Assembly (NCBI RefSeq): GCF_001563265.1
Contig: NZ_CP005083.1
Location: 1,801,001 to 1,865,000, forward strand
Length of the DNA stretch: 64,000 bases
Direction of reading: 5' to 3'
From: Sphingobium sp. TKS
GTDB taxonomy: Bacteria; Pseudomonadota; Alphaproteobacteria; Sphingomonadales; Sphingomonadaceae
The position numbers and the translations under genes were made by a program. This document shows positions 16,184 through 24,600 of this stretch, in pieces (positions within the stretch are counted from its first letter, which is position 1; each line of letters opens with the position of its first letter). A model generated the notes under the pieces. The model was not told the DNA's origin. It saw only the letters and a list, made by a program, of their open reading frames with translations, and made no database searches.

Positions 16184-17632
16184 TCATGCGGCGCTGTCGA
16201 TCCCCAGCTCCGCCAGCTTGCGGTAGAGGGTCGAGCGGCCGATGCCCAGCCGACGGGCCACTTCGGTCATCCGCCCGCGATAATGGCCGATGGCCAGGCG
16301 GATGACGTCCGCCTCGATCTCGGCCAATTGGCGGACATGGCCGTCGCCTTCGAACAGGGTGATGCCGGCGGCCTCCCGATGCGGCTGGGGCACGGCGCGC
16401 AGTCGGCCATGGTGCGTGTCGCCATGGGCGCGGCTGCGGATATGGGCGGCGATCTGCGGGAAATCCTGCGGTGTCAGGGCATCGCCCTCGCACAGCACGG
16501 CTGCGCGGAACAGGGCGTTCTGAAGCTGGCGCACATTGCCCGGCCAGTCATGCTGCATCAGCAGCGCTAGCGCATCGTCGGTCAGGCCCAGGCCGCGCAG
16601 CCCCGGCTGGGTCGCGATGCGGGAGAGCAGATGGCGGCAAAGCGCCGGCACATCGCCCAACCGCTCCCGCAGCGGGGGAATGGTGAGCTGCACCACATTG
16701 AGGCGGTAATAAAGATCCTCGCGGAAGCGGCCCGCCTCGATCTCATCATGCAGCCGCTTGTTGGTGGCGGCGATGACGCGGACGTCGACATGGATCGGGC
16801 GGCGCGCGCCGATCGGCTGCACCTCGCCATCCTGCAGCACGCGCAGCAGCTTCACCTGCGCGTCGAGCGGCATTTCGCTGACTTCATCCAGGAAGATGGT
16901 GCCCATGTCGGCTGCGGCGAACTTGCCGATCTGCCGCTCGAAGGCGCCGGTGAAGGCACCGCGCTCATGGCCAAACAGGTCCGATTCGACCAGATTGGCG
17001 GGAATGGCGCCGCAATTCACGGTGATCATCGCCTGTTTGTGACGGGGGGAGGCGGCATGGATCGCGCGAGCGATCACATCTTTGCCGACGCCGCTCTCGC
17101 CTTCGATCAGCACTGGTACGCGGGCGCGGGCTGCCTTGGCCGCTATGGCGAGCGCGGCGCGGAATTGGGGCGCGGCGCCGACCACGTCCTCGAAGGAAAG
17201 GGCAGCGGGGATTTTTTCGGTGAGCGGACGCAGCTCGCCCTTGCCATGATCGCCGTTCAGCGTGGCGTTGAGGGCCGCGAGCAGCCTTTCGGGCGCGATC
17301 GGCTTGGCCAGATAGTCCGTGGCGCCCGCCCGCATCGCTTCCACCGCGACGGCGACATTATTGTGTGCGGTCAGGACCAGGATGGGCAGCGCCGGGCGGC
17401 GGGCGCGCAACTCGCGGATCAGGCCGGTCGGTTCATAGCTCGGACTCCACTGGTCGAGCAGCACGGCGTCGAGCCGCATGCCGTCCTGCGTGCCCAGCAT
17501 CGCGATCGCGGTATCGCCGTCATTGGCGAAGATGGTGCGCCATCCAGCGCGCGCGGCCAAAGCCGAAACCAGCCTGCGCTGCGCCGGCTCGTCATCGATC
17601 AACATCAGCATCGGAACGCCGTCGCGCACCAT
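16184..17632 (-). CDS. Sigma-54-dependent response regulator (NtrC family)
   Basis: A 482-residue transcriptional activator with an N-terminal receiver (LIDDEP; phosphoacceptor Asp60 in VLLDQW). The AAA+ domain (about 135-370) has Walker A GESGVGKD, the sigma-54-contacting GAFTGA loop and GTIFLDEVSEM. A Fis-type helix-turn-helix lies at the C-terminus (VARRLGIGRSTLYRKL). I chose ATG 17632, preceded by AGGGGT; in-frame ATG 17644 and TTG 17662 are alternatives. The receiver is followed by WSPSYEPTG instead of the usual MPxM/LPG, so the switch loop is unusual. No kinase gene is adjacent, so it is an orphan here. Confidence 0.88.
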   Translation of the reverse strand: MVRDGVPMLMLIDDEPAQRRLVSALAARAGWRTIFANDGDTAIAMLGTQDGMRLDAVLLDQWSPSYEPTGLIRELRARRPALPILVLTAHNNVAVAVEAMRAGATDYLAKPIAPERLLAALNATLNGDHGKGELRPLTEKIPAALSFEDVVGAAPQFRAALAIAAKAARARVPVLIEGESGVGKDVIARAIHAASPRHKQAMITVNCGAIPANLVESDLFGHERGAFTGAFERQIGKFAAADMGTIFLDEVSEMPLDAQVKLLRVLQDGEVQPIGARRPIHVDVRVIAATNKRLHDEIEAGRFREDLYYRLNVVQLTIPPLRERLGDVPALCRHLLSRIATQPGLRGLGLTDDALALLMQHDWPGNVRQLQNALFRAAVLCEGDALTPQDFPQIAAHIRSRAHGDTHHGRLRAVPQPHREAAGITLFEGDGHVRQLAEIEADVIRLAIGHYRGRMTEVARRLGIGRSTLYRKLAELGIDSAA

Positions 17633-17844
17633 CTTACCCCTCATATGCGAACTGGCGTCCAAAGGTAGAGGGGAGGGGTAAAGACCGGCTTAACCGAAAA
17701 GATTTTCTTGTTCGCTCACGACTTGAGGGGGGGAGGGCTTGACGATAAGAGGATGCCGACGAAACAGGCCGGAGCATTTTCAACCTGACCCTTCGCGGTC
17801 AACGGCTCGGAAAATGCGGCTCCGGAAACAGAGAGGGACAGTGC

Positions 17845-17970
17845 ATGGCTTCGGACGGGAATTTGAACAGCGCAACCCAGACTTATGAAGGGTTCGTGTC
17901 CCTTATGAAATGGGGAACGATCGCCAGTGCCGTGGTCGCCGCTTTGGTCGTGGTGCTGATCGCCAGCTAA
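17845..17970 (+). CDS. aa3-type cytochrome c oxidase subunit IV-like small membrane protein
   Basis: A 41-residue protein. A short soluble start with TYEGFVSLMKWGT leads into a single transmembrane helix (IASAVVAALVVVLIAS) that ends the protein. This matches the bacterial aa3-type oxidase subunit IV family (PF07835; about 40-50 residues, one helix, with the Y-x-GF-x-x-x-x-K-W pattern). GAGAGGGACAG just upstream is the ribosome site. It lies 25 bases before the transhydrogenase alpha gene and probably shares its mRNA, an arrangement I know from other sphingomonads. The rest of 17663-17844 shows no gene. Confidence 0.75.
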   Translation: MASDGNLNSATQTYEGFVSLMKWGTIASAVVAALVVVLIAS

Positions 17971-17995
17971 GGCGGGCGACGGCAGGGGGATGTCC

Positions 17996-19114
17996 ATGAA
18001 AATAGCGATTGTCAGGGAGCTTGCCGAGGGTGAGCGCCGCGTTTCCGGCACGCCGGAAACGGTCAAGAAGTTCAAGGCGCTCGGCGCCGATGTCGCGGTG
18101 GAGGCGGGCGCTGGCCTGACAGCCTCCATATCCGACGCTGATTATGCCGCCATGGGAGCGACCGTGGCGGACCGCGCCGCGACCGTGGCGGGTGCCGACA
18201 TCATATTGGGCGTGCAGGGGCCGGACCCGGTCAGCATTGCGGGGGCCAAATCCGGCGCCTGGATCGTCGCAGGTCTCAATCCCTTCGTGGAACGGGCGCG
18301 GGTCGATGCCTATGCCGCTGCGGGATTCGAAGCGCTGGCGATGGAGTTCATGCCGCGCATAACCCGCGCGCAGTCGATGGATATCCTGTCGTCCCAGTCC
18401 AATCTTTCCGGCTACAAGGCCGTACTGGACGCCGCCGCCGAATATGGCCGGTCCTTCCCGATGATGATGACCGCGGCGGGCACGGTGTCCCCGGCCAAGG
18501 CCTTCATCATGGGGGTTGGCGTCGCGGGCTTGCAGGCGATCGCGACCGCCAAGCGCCTGGGCGCGCAGGTTTCCGCGACCGACGTGCGTTCCGCCACCAA
18601 GGAACAGATCGAGAGCCTGGGCGCCAAGGCGATCTTCGTGGAAAGCGTTGCGGGCATAGAGGGCGAGGGCAAGGGCGGCTATGCCACCGAAATGTCGGAG
18701 GAGTATCAGAAGGCGCAAGCCGATCTGGTGTCCGGCCATATCGCCAAGCAGGATATCGTGATCACTACGGCGTTGATTCCCGGCAGGGCCGCGCCGCGCC
18801 TGATCACCGACGCGCAGATCGCGTCGATGAAGCCGGGCAGCGTGATCGTCGACCTCGCCGTCGAGCAGGGCGGCAATGTCGAGGGCGCGGTGCTGGGCGA
18901 AGTGGTCGAGCGGCATGGCGTCAAGATCGTCGGGCACAAGAATGTGCCTTCGCGCCTTGCGGCGGATGCGTCCGCTTTGTTTGCGCGCAACCTCTATAAT
19001 TTCCTCTCCGCATTCTGGAACAAGGATCAGAATGCGCCGGTGCTGGATGAGGAAATCGGCAACGCCATCCGCGTGACGCAGGGCGGCAAGGTCGTCAGCG
19101 AACGACTGCTCTGA
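17996..19114 (+). CDS. pntAA: NAD(P) transhydrogenase alpha subunit part 1, NAD(H)-binding domain I
   Basis: A 372-residue soluble domain I of proton-translocating transhydrogenase, closely related to alanine dehydrogenase. The catalytic loop is intact (R121, Q126 and D129 in PRITRAQSMD, then LSSQSNLSGY), and the NAD-binding turn is GVGVAGLQ (173-180). ATG 17996 has AGGGGG 6 bases upstream; ATG 17990 is too close to it. In normal operons domain I passes hydride to the NADP-binding domain III of PntB. Here no domain III gene follows, so this subunit has no visible partner for hydride transfer. Confidence 0.9.
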   Translation: MKIAIVRELAEGERRVSGTPETVKKFKALGADVAVEAGAGLTASISDADYAAMGATVADRAATVAGADIILGVQGPDPVSIAGAKSGAWIVAGLNPFVERARVDAYAAAGFEALAMEFMPRITRAQSMDILSSQSNLSGYKAVLDAAAEYGRSFPMMMTAAGTVSPAKAFIMGVGVAGLQAIATAKRLGAQVSATDVRSATKEQIESLGAKAIFVESVAGIEGEGKGGYATEMSEEYQKAQADLVSGHIAKQDIVITTALIPGRAAPRLITDAQIASMKPGSVIVDLAVEQGGNVEGAVLGEVVERHGVKIVGHKNVPSRLAADASALFARNLYNFLSAFWNKDQNAPVLDEEIGNAIRVTQGGKVVSERLL

Positions 19115-19182
19115 CACCGGGCGGCCTTGTCCTGCGTGACAGGGCTTGACCGCAGGCGACTTCATGCAATGAGGAGGAACAG

Positions 19183-19452
19183 ATGACCCTGTTCCTCCTC
19201 ATTTCCTTTTTGGCCGCCTGTGGCTTTGGAATGGTCGTCGGATGGCGGGCCCGGCCGGATGACGGCTGGGCGCTGGCGGCCATCCTTCAGATGCTGTCAT
19301 CCGCCATCTTGATCGGCGCCCTGATCGTCTCGGCGGAGGCGGGGAGCGCGGCGGCGCGGACGCTGGGGCTGCTCGGCATAGTCATGGGCAGCGCAGGGCT
19401 ATGCGGCGGTTTCGTGGCGGCGAGGCGGCTCGACACGCCGCCACGTCCGTGA
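19183..19452 (+). CDS. Divergent PntAB-like membrane subunit
   Basis: An 89-residue membrane protein with three hydrophobic helices. By position, size and the pattern GxVVGWRARPDD...SSAILIGAL, then GGFVAARRL, it corresponds to PntAB, the membrane part of the alpha subunit. The family's conserved HTPLMxVTNAISS stretch is replaced by GWALAAILQMLSS, so it has drifted far. GAGGAGGAAC gives a strong ribosome site, and it overlaps the next gene by one base (TGATG). It is either decaying or has taken on another membrane role with its neighbour. Confidence 0.65.
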   Translation: MTLFLLISFLAACGFGMVVGWRARPDDGWALAAILQMLSSAILIGALIVSAEAGSAAARTLGLLGIVMGSAGLCGGFVAARRLDTPPRP

Positions 19453-20264
19453 TGGAGAGTATGAATCCGACGATCCTGACCGGCTGGTCGATTGCGGCGT
19501 TGCTGTTCGCGGCGGCCCTACTGGCTCCGTTTGGAACCGGGCTGCGGCGTGGTGCCAGTTCGCTTGTGGCGGCGATGACGGTGGCCGGTGCGGTGACGCT
19601 CTACAGCCATGATGTCATGGCCCTGCCGCAAATCTGCGCGGCGCTGATTACCGGAGGCGCAGTTGGGTTGGGGTTGGGACGCGGCTTGCCGCGATCAGCG
19701 CTTCCGGCGCTACTGAGCGGGCTGGTTGGGCAGGCCGGTCTTGCGGCGGTTTTTATCGGAGCGGCAGCATGGCGCAATCCCCATGCTTTCGGCCTGCTGG
19801 ACGATGTGACGGACCGGCTGCGCATCGACGGCGCCGTCGCGATCGGGACGGCCGTTGCCTGGGGAGCGATGGCCTGCGGGGGGGCAGTAACGATCCTGTG
19901 GCGCGGGTCGGTGCAGCAGGCGGGATATCCTCTTGTCGCGAGCGTTATGCTGCTGGCGACGGGCGGGTGTGTCGCGGTCTTTGTCGCGAATCCTCAGATC
20001 GGTTGGCTCCTGGCGTGCGTTGGAGTCGCGCTGCTTGCGGGCCGAGGGTTGACGAAATGGGGCATGGGCCCGGGCACGGAGCCTGCCCTGGCGTTGGTCG
20101 GTGGCTTCGCCGGCTGGGCCGTGGCGGCGTCCGCTTTCCTGATGGAAAATATGGCGATGGCCGTTGCCGGTGGGCTGGCGGGCGCAGCGGGAAGCCTGTT
20201 CGGCGCGCGCCTTTGCGGCGGGGCGGGCAGGAAGGGGCTTGCCGATGGGGGACGCCGCCCCTAA
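19452..20264 (+). CDS. PntB-like membrane domain lacking the NADP(H)-binding domain
   Basis: A 270-residue protein of about eight hydrophobic helices. By eye it aligns with the membrane half of PntB: LPALLSGLVGQAGLAAV (84-100) with the MPELVA..HSFVGLAAV region, and GGFAGWAVAASAFLMEN with NSYSGWAAAAAGF. The C-terminal NADP-binding domain III (about 180 residues) is absent: the protein stops soon after the last helix and the next gene starts 61 bases later. At the positions of E. coli beta-His91 and beta-Asn222, both needed for proton movement, it has Val92 and Gly217. It is open and well translated, not frameshifted. Confidence 0.7.
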   Translation: MESMNPTILTGWSIAALLFAAALLAPFGTGLRRGASSLVAAMTVAGAVTLYSHDVMALPQICAALITGGAVGLGLGRGLPRSALPALLSGLVGQAGLAAVFIGAAAWRNPHAFGLLDDVTDRLRIDGAVAIGTAVAWGAMACGGAVTILWRGSVQQAGYPLVASVMLLATGGCVAVFVANPQIGWLLACVGVALLAGRGLTKWGMGPGTEPALALVGGFAGWAVAASAFLMENMAMAVAGGLAGAAGSLFGARLCGGAGRKGLADGGRRP

Positions 20265-20324
20265 CGATTTGAGGGGAGAGACAGGCCTGTCCGGCTTCGT
20301 CGGCGCATTGGGGTAAGCGGATTC

Positions 20325-21017
20325 ATGAAGAAGCTCGGTCTGATAGGCGGTCTTAGCTGGACGTCGACGGCGCGCTATTATCAGATCATCAACCAGGCCG
20401 TATATCGCGCCCGGGGCGGCCAGCACAGCGCGCCGCTGCTGATCGAAAGCCTGGATTTCGCGGATATAGGCCGCTCCACCACCGAGGAGGAATGGGCCCA
20501 TGCGGCGGACGTGCTGACCGCTTCGGCGCGGCGGCTGGAGCAGGGCGGCGCAGCGGCGCTGCTGATCTGCGCCAACTCCATGCACCGTGTTTATGACGAG
20601 GTGCAGGCTGGCGTCGACATTCCGATCATCAACATTGCCGAGGCGGTCGGGCGCAAGATGCAGGCGGACGGCATCGAAAAAGCCGCGCTGATCGGCACGC
20701 GCAACGTGATGACCGAGAAATTCTACCGCCAGCGGCTCGTCGCGCATGGCATTTCATTGTTGCCGCCCGATATGGAACTGGCCGAGCGGATCGACCGGAT
20801 CGTCTATGACGAGTTGACCATCGGCAAGGTCAGCCGCGAGTCCGAGCGCTATATGAAGTCCGAACTGACCGACATCGCCAAGGAACATGTGCAGGCCGCG
20901 ATCCTAGCCTGCACGGAACTGGAGATGATTGTCGACGTGAAGGCGAATGTGCTGCCGATCTATGACGGCACCAGCATCCATGCCCGCGCCGGGGTGGATG
21001 TGATTTTGGGGGAATAG
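20325..21017 (+). CDS. Aspartate/glutamate racemase family protein (RacX/YgeA type)
   Basis: A 230-residue PLP-independent amino-acid racemase family member. Both catalytic cysteines are present: one in LLICANSMH (about residue 83) and one in ILACTELEMI (about 194). The opening KKLGLIGGLSWTSTARYY is typical. It interconverts L- and D-amino acids; related proteins such as YgeA act on homoserine and other residues, so the substrate is open. The usual CANTMH is CANSMH here, a mild change. It follows the transhydrogenase genes by 60 bases and could be cotranscribed. Confidence 0.88.
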   Translation: MKKLGLIGGLSWTSTARYYQIINQAVYRARGGQHSAPLLIESLDFADIGRSTTEEEWAHAADVLTASARRLEQGGAAALLICANSMHRVYDEVQAGVDIPIINIAEAVGRKMQADGIEKAALIGTRNVMTEKFYRQRLVAHGISLLPPDMELAERIDRIVYDELTIGKVSRESERYMKSELTDIAKEHVQAAILACTELEMIVDVKANVLPIYDGTSIHARAGVDVILGE

Positions 21018-21076
21018 CGCATCGCTTTGTCCGCGATCCATCCGATTTGCTTCTCCAAGCCCAGTTCAGGAACATC

Positions 21077-22492
21077 CTAGCCGATCCAGTAAGGCACGAT
21101 CTGGCGGTTATCGGGATCGACATGGATAGGACGGTCGGCCGGCGGGAAGGCGCGTTGGTCGCAACTTTGGCGCGGGCAGAGGCGGCAGGTGATGCCGATC
21201 GGCGTCGCGGCGCCCTCCACCTCCAGTTGCAGGCCGTCGGCATAGACGAAATTCGCCGCGTGGGCGATTTCGCAGCCCAGCACCACCGCGAAGCGGCGCG
21301 GGGTGCGGCTGTAGCTGCCTGATGGTTTCACCAGCCCCTTCGCCATGGAGACATAGCGCACGCCATCGGGGGTCTCGCCAAGCTGGATGTTGATCCGGTC
21401 GGGGACGGCGACCGCTTCATGGACGTTCCACAAGGGGCAGGCGCCACCGAAGCGCGCGAATTGCAGGCGCGTGGCGCTGTGGCGCTTGGTGATGTTGCCC
21501 GCCATGTCGACGCGGCAGAAGAAAAAGGGAATGCCGCGCAGGCCGGGCCGCTGGAGGGTCGAAAGACGATGGCAGGCCTGTTCAAAGCTGACGCCGAAGC
21601 GGCGGGCGAGGCGGTCGATGTCGTGGCGAACATCGCGAGCGGCTTCGCGGAATGGAGCGTAGGGCATCAGCAACGCGCCCGCCGCATAATTGCCGAGGCC
21701 GATGGCGAGCAGGCGGTCGGCGCCCATGACGGGCAGCGCCGCCTTGCTCACCACGTCAGCGATGACCGCCTGCCCCTCCAGCATCATGAGCTGGTGGGCG
21801 AGCATGAACTTGCGGCTTTCTGTGGGCAGGGCGGCGTTGACGAATAGGCGCCGCTCGCTGCTGGTATAGGAGCGGAGCGCGGAGTCCGGGGTCTCCGCGA
21901 TCAGCGTCTCGATCCCGTGGCGGCGGGCCAGCGCTTCGACCAGCATGCCTTCGTCCAGGGTCTGGCCGGCGGTGAAGCTGGCGGCCATGTCTTCCGCCAG
22001 GCAGTCGAGAGCGTGGACATAATTGCCCGCCTCATGGAACCAGTCGCGCGCCGCTTCCCAGGGGAGGCGGGCCTGGACCGCATGATCGTTGGCGATCGCC
22101 TCCTCGATCATGTTGATGCGTTCATTGGCGCGCATATGGGCGTTGTAGAGATCGACATAGCGCGCCGCGAATTCCGGAAATTGCAGGTGCAGCTTCTCGA
22201 TCCGCTCCGGTTCCAGCGCGGCGCCGGGCAGTTCGGGATGGGCGAGGGCGTAGGTGAAGGCGCCAAGAAGCTGCTCCTCCTCCCGGCTGTCGAAGCTGGC
22301 CCAGTCGGTGGGGAAGGCGCTGGCGAGTGCGGCCTTCACCTTGGCGGTCAGGGGGCGATCGTCATTTTCCATCTGGCTGAGATAAGAGACGGATATGCCC
22401 AGCGCCTGGGCCATGGTCGCCTGGTCCATGCGGTGGTCCAGGCGGAGTTGGCGCAGGCGCGGACCTGCGAAGATTCGATTGCCACGAGCCAT
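21077..22492 (-). CDS. ScfR-family (PccR-like) regulator of propionyl-CoA metabolism
   Basis: A 471-residue regulator with an N-terminal XRE helix-turn-helix (about 10-60; [15 protein letters not shown]), a central ImmA/IrrE-like region (about 180-320) and a C-terminal Cys-rich DUF2083 domain (about 320-460; [18 protein letters not shown]). This is the architecture of short-chain fatty acyl-CoA regulators such as RamB and Rhodobacter PccR, which sense acyl-CoA. It is transcribed away from pccB, and the shared 120-bp region carries repeated TTTGCAAA sites, the known PccR half-site. It should control the pcc operon and itself. Confidence 0.88.
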   Translation of the reverse strand: MARGNRIFAGPRLRQLRLDHRMDQATMAQALGISVSYLSQMENDDRPLTAKVKAALASAFPTDWASFDSREEEQLLGAFTYALAHPELPGAALEPERIEKLHLQFPEFAARYVDLYNAHMRANERINMIEEAIANDHAVQARLPWEAARDWFHEAGNYVHALDCLAEDMAASFTAGQTLDEGMLVEALARRHGIETLIAETPDSALRSYTSSERRLFVNAALPTESRKFMLAHQLMMLEGQAVIADVVSKAALPVMGADRLLAIGLGNYAAGALLMPYAPFREAARDVRHDIDRLARRFGVSFEQACHRLSTLQRPGLRGIPFFFCRVDMAGNITKRHSATRLQFARFGGACPLWNVHEAVAVPDRINIQLGETPDGVRYVSMAKGLVKPSGSYSRTPRRFAVVLGCEIAHAANFVYADGLQLEVEGAATPIGITCRLCPRQSCDQRAFPPADRPIHVDPDNRQIVPYWIG

Positions 22493-22505
22493 GATTCGTC
22501 CATAA

Positions 22506-22551
22506 TTTGCAAAGTCGCAATTTGCAAATTAGCAAAATTGCATTTGCGAAA
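22506..22551. promoter_or_regulatory. Putative ScfR/PccR operator
   Basis: Two perfect TTTGCAAA palindromes (22506-22513 and 22521-22528) with centres 15 bases apart. A related TTTGCGAAA (22543-22551) and AGCAAAATTGC follow. PccR of Rhodobacter is reported to bind paired TTTGCAAA half-sites; here the gap is 7 bases rather than the 4 I recall for that site. The cluster starts 14 bases from the regulator start codon and 62 bases upstream of it begins pccB, so it could control both directions. Confidence 0.72.
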
Positions 22552-22612
22552 ATGCGAAAAGATTGGAAGGGGCGGGCGAAGATGTCCGCGACAAGCCGGA
22601 GAGAAGCCTTAT

Positions 22613-24145
22613 ATGTCGAAGCTCGCCATCATCGAACAGCTCGAAGCCAAGCGCGATGCCGCGCGCCTGGGCGGCGGCCAGCGCCGCATCGACGCTCAGC
22701 ATGCCAAGGGCAAGCTTACGGCCCGCGAGCGGCTGGAAGTGCTGCTGGACGAGGACAGCTTCGAGGAGCTGGACATGTATGTCGAACATAATTGCATCGA
22801 CTTCGGCATGGATGAGCAGCACATTCCGGGCGACGGCGTCGTCACCGGATCGGGCACGATCAACGGCCGGCTGGTCTATGTCTTCAGCCAGGACTTCACC
22901 GTCTATGGCGGCGCGGTGTCGGAACGGCACGCGATGAAGATCTGCAAGATCATGGACATCGCCATGAAGGTCGGCGCGCCGGTGATCGGCCTGAATGACT
23001 CGGGCGGCGCGCGCATTCAGGAGGGCGTGGCTTCGCTGGGCGGCTATGCGGAGATTTTCCAGCGCAATGTGCTGGCGTCGGGCGTGGTGCCGCAGATCAG
23101 CGTCATCATGGGGCCGTGTGCGGGCGGCGCGGTTTACTCGCCCGCCATGACCGACTTCATCTTCATGGTGAAGGATTCGAGCTTCATGTTCGTGACCGGG
23201 CCGGACGTGGTGAAGACCGTTACCAACGAGGTCGTGACCCAGGAGGAACTGGGCGGGGCGGTGACGCACACCACCAAGTCGGGCGTGGCCGACGTGGCGT
23301 TCGAGAATGACATCGAAGCGCTGCTGGCGGTGCGCGATTTCATGGACTTCCTGCCCGCTTCCAACAAGGAGCCGGTGCCGGAGCGTCCGAGCGCCGATCC
23401 GTGGGACCGGATCGAGGACAGCCTGGATACGCTGATCCCGGCCAATGCCAACCAGCCCTATGATATGCATGAGCTGATCCGCAAGGTGGTGGACGAGGGC
23501 GACTTTTTCGAAGTGCAGCCGGCCCATGCGGGGAACATCCTCTGCGGTTTCGGGCGGGTCGAAGGCAAGACCGTCGGGATCATCGCCAACCAGCCGATGG
23601 TGCTGGCGGGCGTGCTGGACATCAATTCGTCCAAGAAGGCCGGGCGGTTCGTGCGCTTTTGCGATGCGTTCGAAATTCCGATCGTCACCTTCGTCGACGT
23701 GCCGGGCTTCCTGCCGGGGACGGCGCAGGAACATTCGGGCATCATCAAGCATGGCGCCAAGCTGCTATTCGCCTATGCTGAGGCGACCGTGCCGAAGATC
23801 ACCGTCATCACCCGCAAGGCCTATGGCGGCGCCTATGACGTTATGGCGTCCAAGCATCTGCGCGGCGACCTCAACTATGCGTGGCCGACTGCCGAGATCG
23901 CGGTGATGGGCGCCAAGGGCGCGGTGGAGATCATCTTCCGCGGCAAGACGCCCGAGGAGATCGCGGAAAAGACCAAGGAATATGAAGACCGCTTCGCCAA
24001 CCCGTTCGTGGCGGCGAGCAAGGGCTTCATCGACGAGGTGATCCAGCCGCATTCGACGCGGAAGAGAATTGCCCTTGGCCTGCGCAAGCTGCGCAACAAG
24101 AGCCTCGAAAATCCGTGGAAGAAGCACGACAATATTCCGCTCTAA
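22613..24145 (+). CDS. pccB: Propionyl-CoA carboxylase beta subunit
   Basis: A 510-residue carboxyltransferase that moves the carboxyl group from biotin to propionyl-CoA, giving methylmalonyl-CoA. It has both crotonase-like halves: the acyl-CoA site around [15 protein letters not shown], and the second oxyanion hole around [21 protein letters not shown]. The length is typical (about 510). The start at 22613 follows GGAGAGAAGCC; a much longer open frame upstream only shadows the regulator. It is the first gene of the methylmalonyl-CoA operon (pccB, epimerase, mutase, bioB, pccA). Confidence 0.95.
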   Translation: MSKLAIIEQLEAKRDAARLGGGQRRIDAQHAKGKLTARERLEVLLDEDSFEELDMYVEHNCIDFGMDEQHIPGDGVVTGSGTINGRLVYVFSQDFTVYGGAVSERHAMKICKIMDIAMKVGAPVIGLNDSGGARIQEGVASLGGYAEIFQRNVLASGVVPQISVIMGPCAGGAVYSPAMTDFIFMVKDSSFMFVTGPDVVKTVTNEVVTQEELGGAVTHTTKSGVADVAFENDIEALLAVRDFMDFLPASNKEPVPERPSADPWDRIEDSLDTLIPANANQPYDMHELIRKVVDEGDFFEVQPAHAGNILCGFGRVEGKTVGIIANQPMVLAGVLDINSSKKAGRFVRFCDAFEIPIVTFVDVPGFLPGTAQEHSGIIKHGAKLLFAYAEATVPKITVITRKAYGGAYDVMASKHLRGDLNYAWPTAEIAVMGAKGAVEIIFRGKTPEEIAEKTKEYEDRFANPFVAASKGFIDEVIQPHSTRKRIALGLRKLRNKSLENPWKKHDNIPL

Positions 24146-24158
24146 GGAGAAGGCAGCC

Positions 24159-24599
24159 ATGAAACTCGGCCGTCTCAATCATATCGGCGTCGCGACGCCT
24201 TCACTGGAAGCCAGCATCGCTTATTATCGCGACGTCATGGGCGCGACGATCACGCACGAGCCTTTCGACCTGCCCGCGCAGGGCGTGAAGGTCTGCTTCG
24301 TCGACACGCCGGGCGAGAATGGCACCAACGGTACGCAGATCGAACTGATCGAGCCCTTGGGCGAGAACTCGCCCATTCATGGCTTCATCGCCAAGAACCC
24401 GGCGGGCGGGCAGCATCATATGTGCTATGAAGTGCCTGACATTATCCAAGCCAAGGCCTGGTTCGAAGGGCTGGGCAAGAAGGTGCTCGGCGAACCGCGC
24501 ATCGGCGCGCATGGCACGCTGATCTTCTTCGTCCACCCCAAGGATATGAACGGGGTGCTGACCGAAATCATGGAAACGCCGAAAGAGGGCGCGCATTGA
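24159..24599 (+). CDS. mce: Methylmalonyl-CoA epimerase
   Basis: A 146-residue vicinal-oxygen-chelate enzyme that converts (2S)- to (2R)-methylmalonyl-CoA, the isomer used by the mutase. It opens [15 protein letters not shown], with the first metal His (residue 8). It has the central [14 protein letters not shown], His in [10 protein letters not shown], and the final Glu in [14 protein letters not shown] lies 9 bases before the ATG. It sits 13 bases after pccB and one base before the mutase gene, between the enzymes it connects. Confidence 0.95.
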   Translation: MKLGRLNHIGVATPSLEASIAYYRDVMGATITHEPFDLPAQGVKVCFVDTPGENGTNGTQIELIEPLGENSPIHGFIAKNPAGGQHHMCYEVPDIIQAKAWFEGLGKKVLGEPRIGAHGTLIFFVHPKDMNGVLTEIMETPKEGAH

Positions 24600-24600
24600 T

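Noticed and set aside
20265..20324. A frameshifted or separated domain III of PntB after the membrane domain
   Set aside because: Only 60 bases separate the PntB-like stop from the racemase gene, and no frame there or within the racemase shows NADP-domain motifs.
24146..24600. A cobalamin riboswitch before the B12-dependent mutase
   Set aside because: The spaces before the epimerase and mutase genes are 13 bases and 1 base, and no B12-box sequence is present upstream of pccB.
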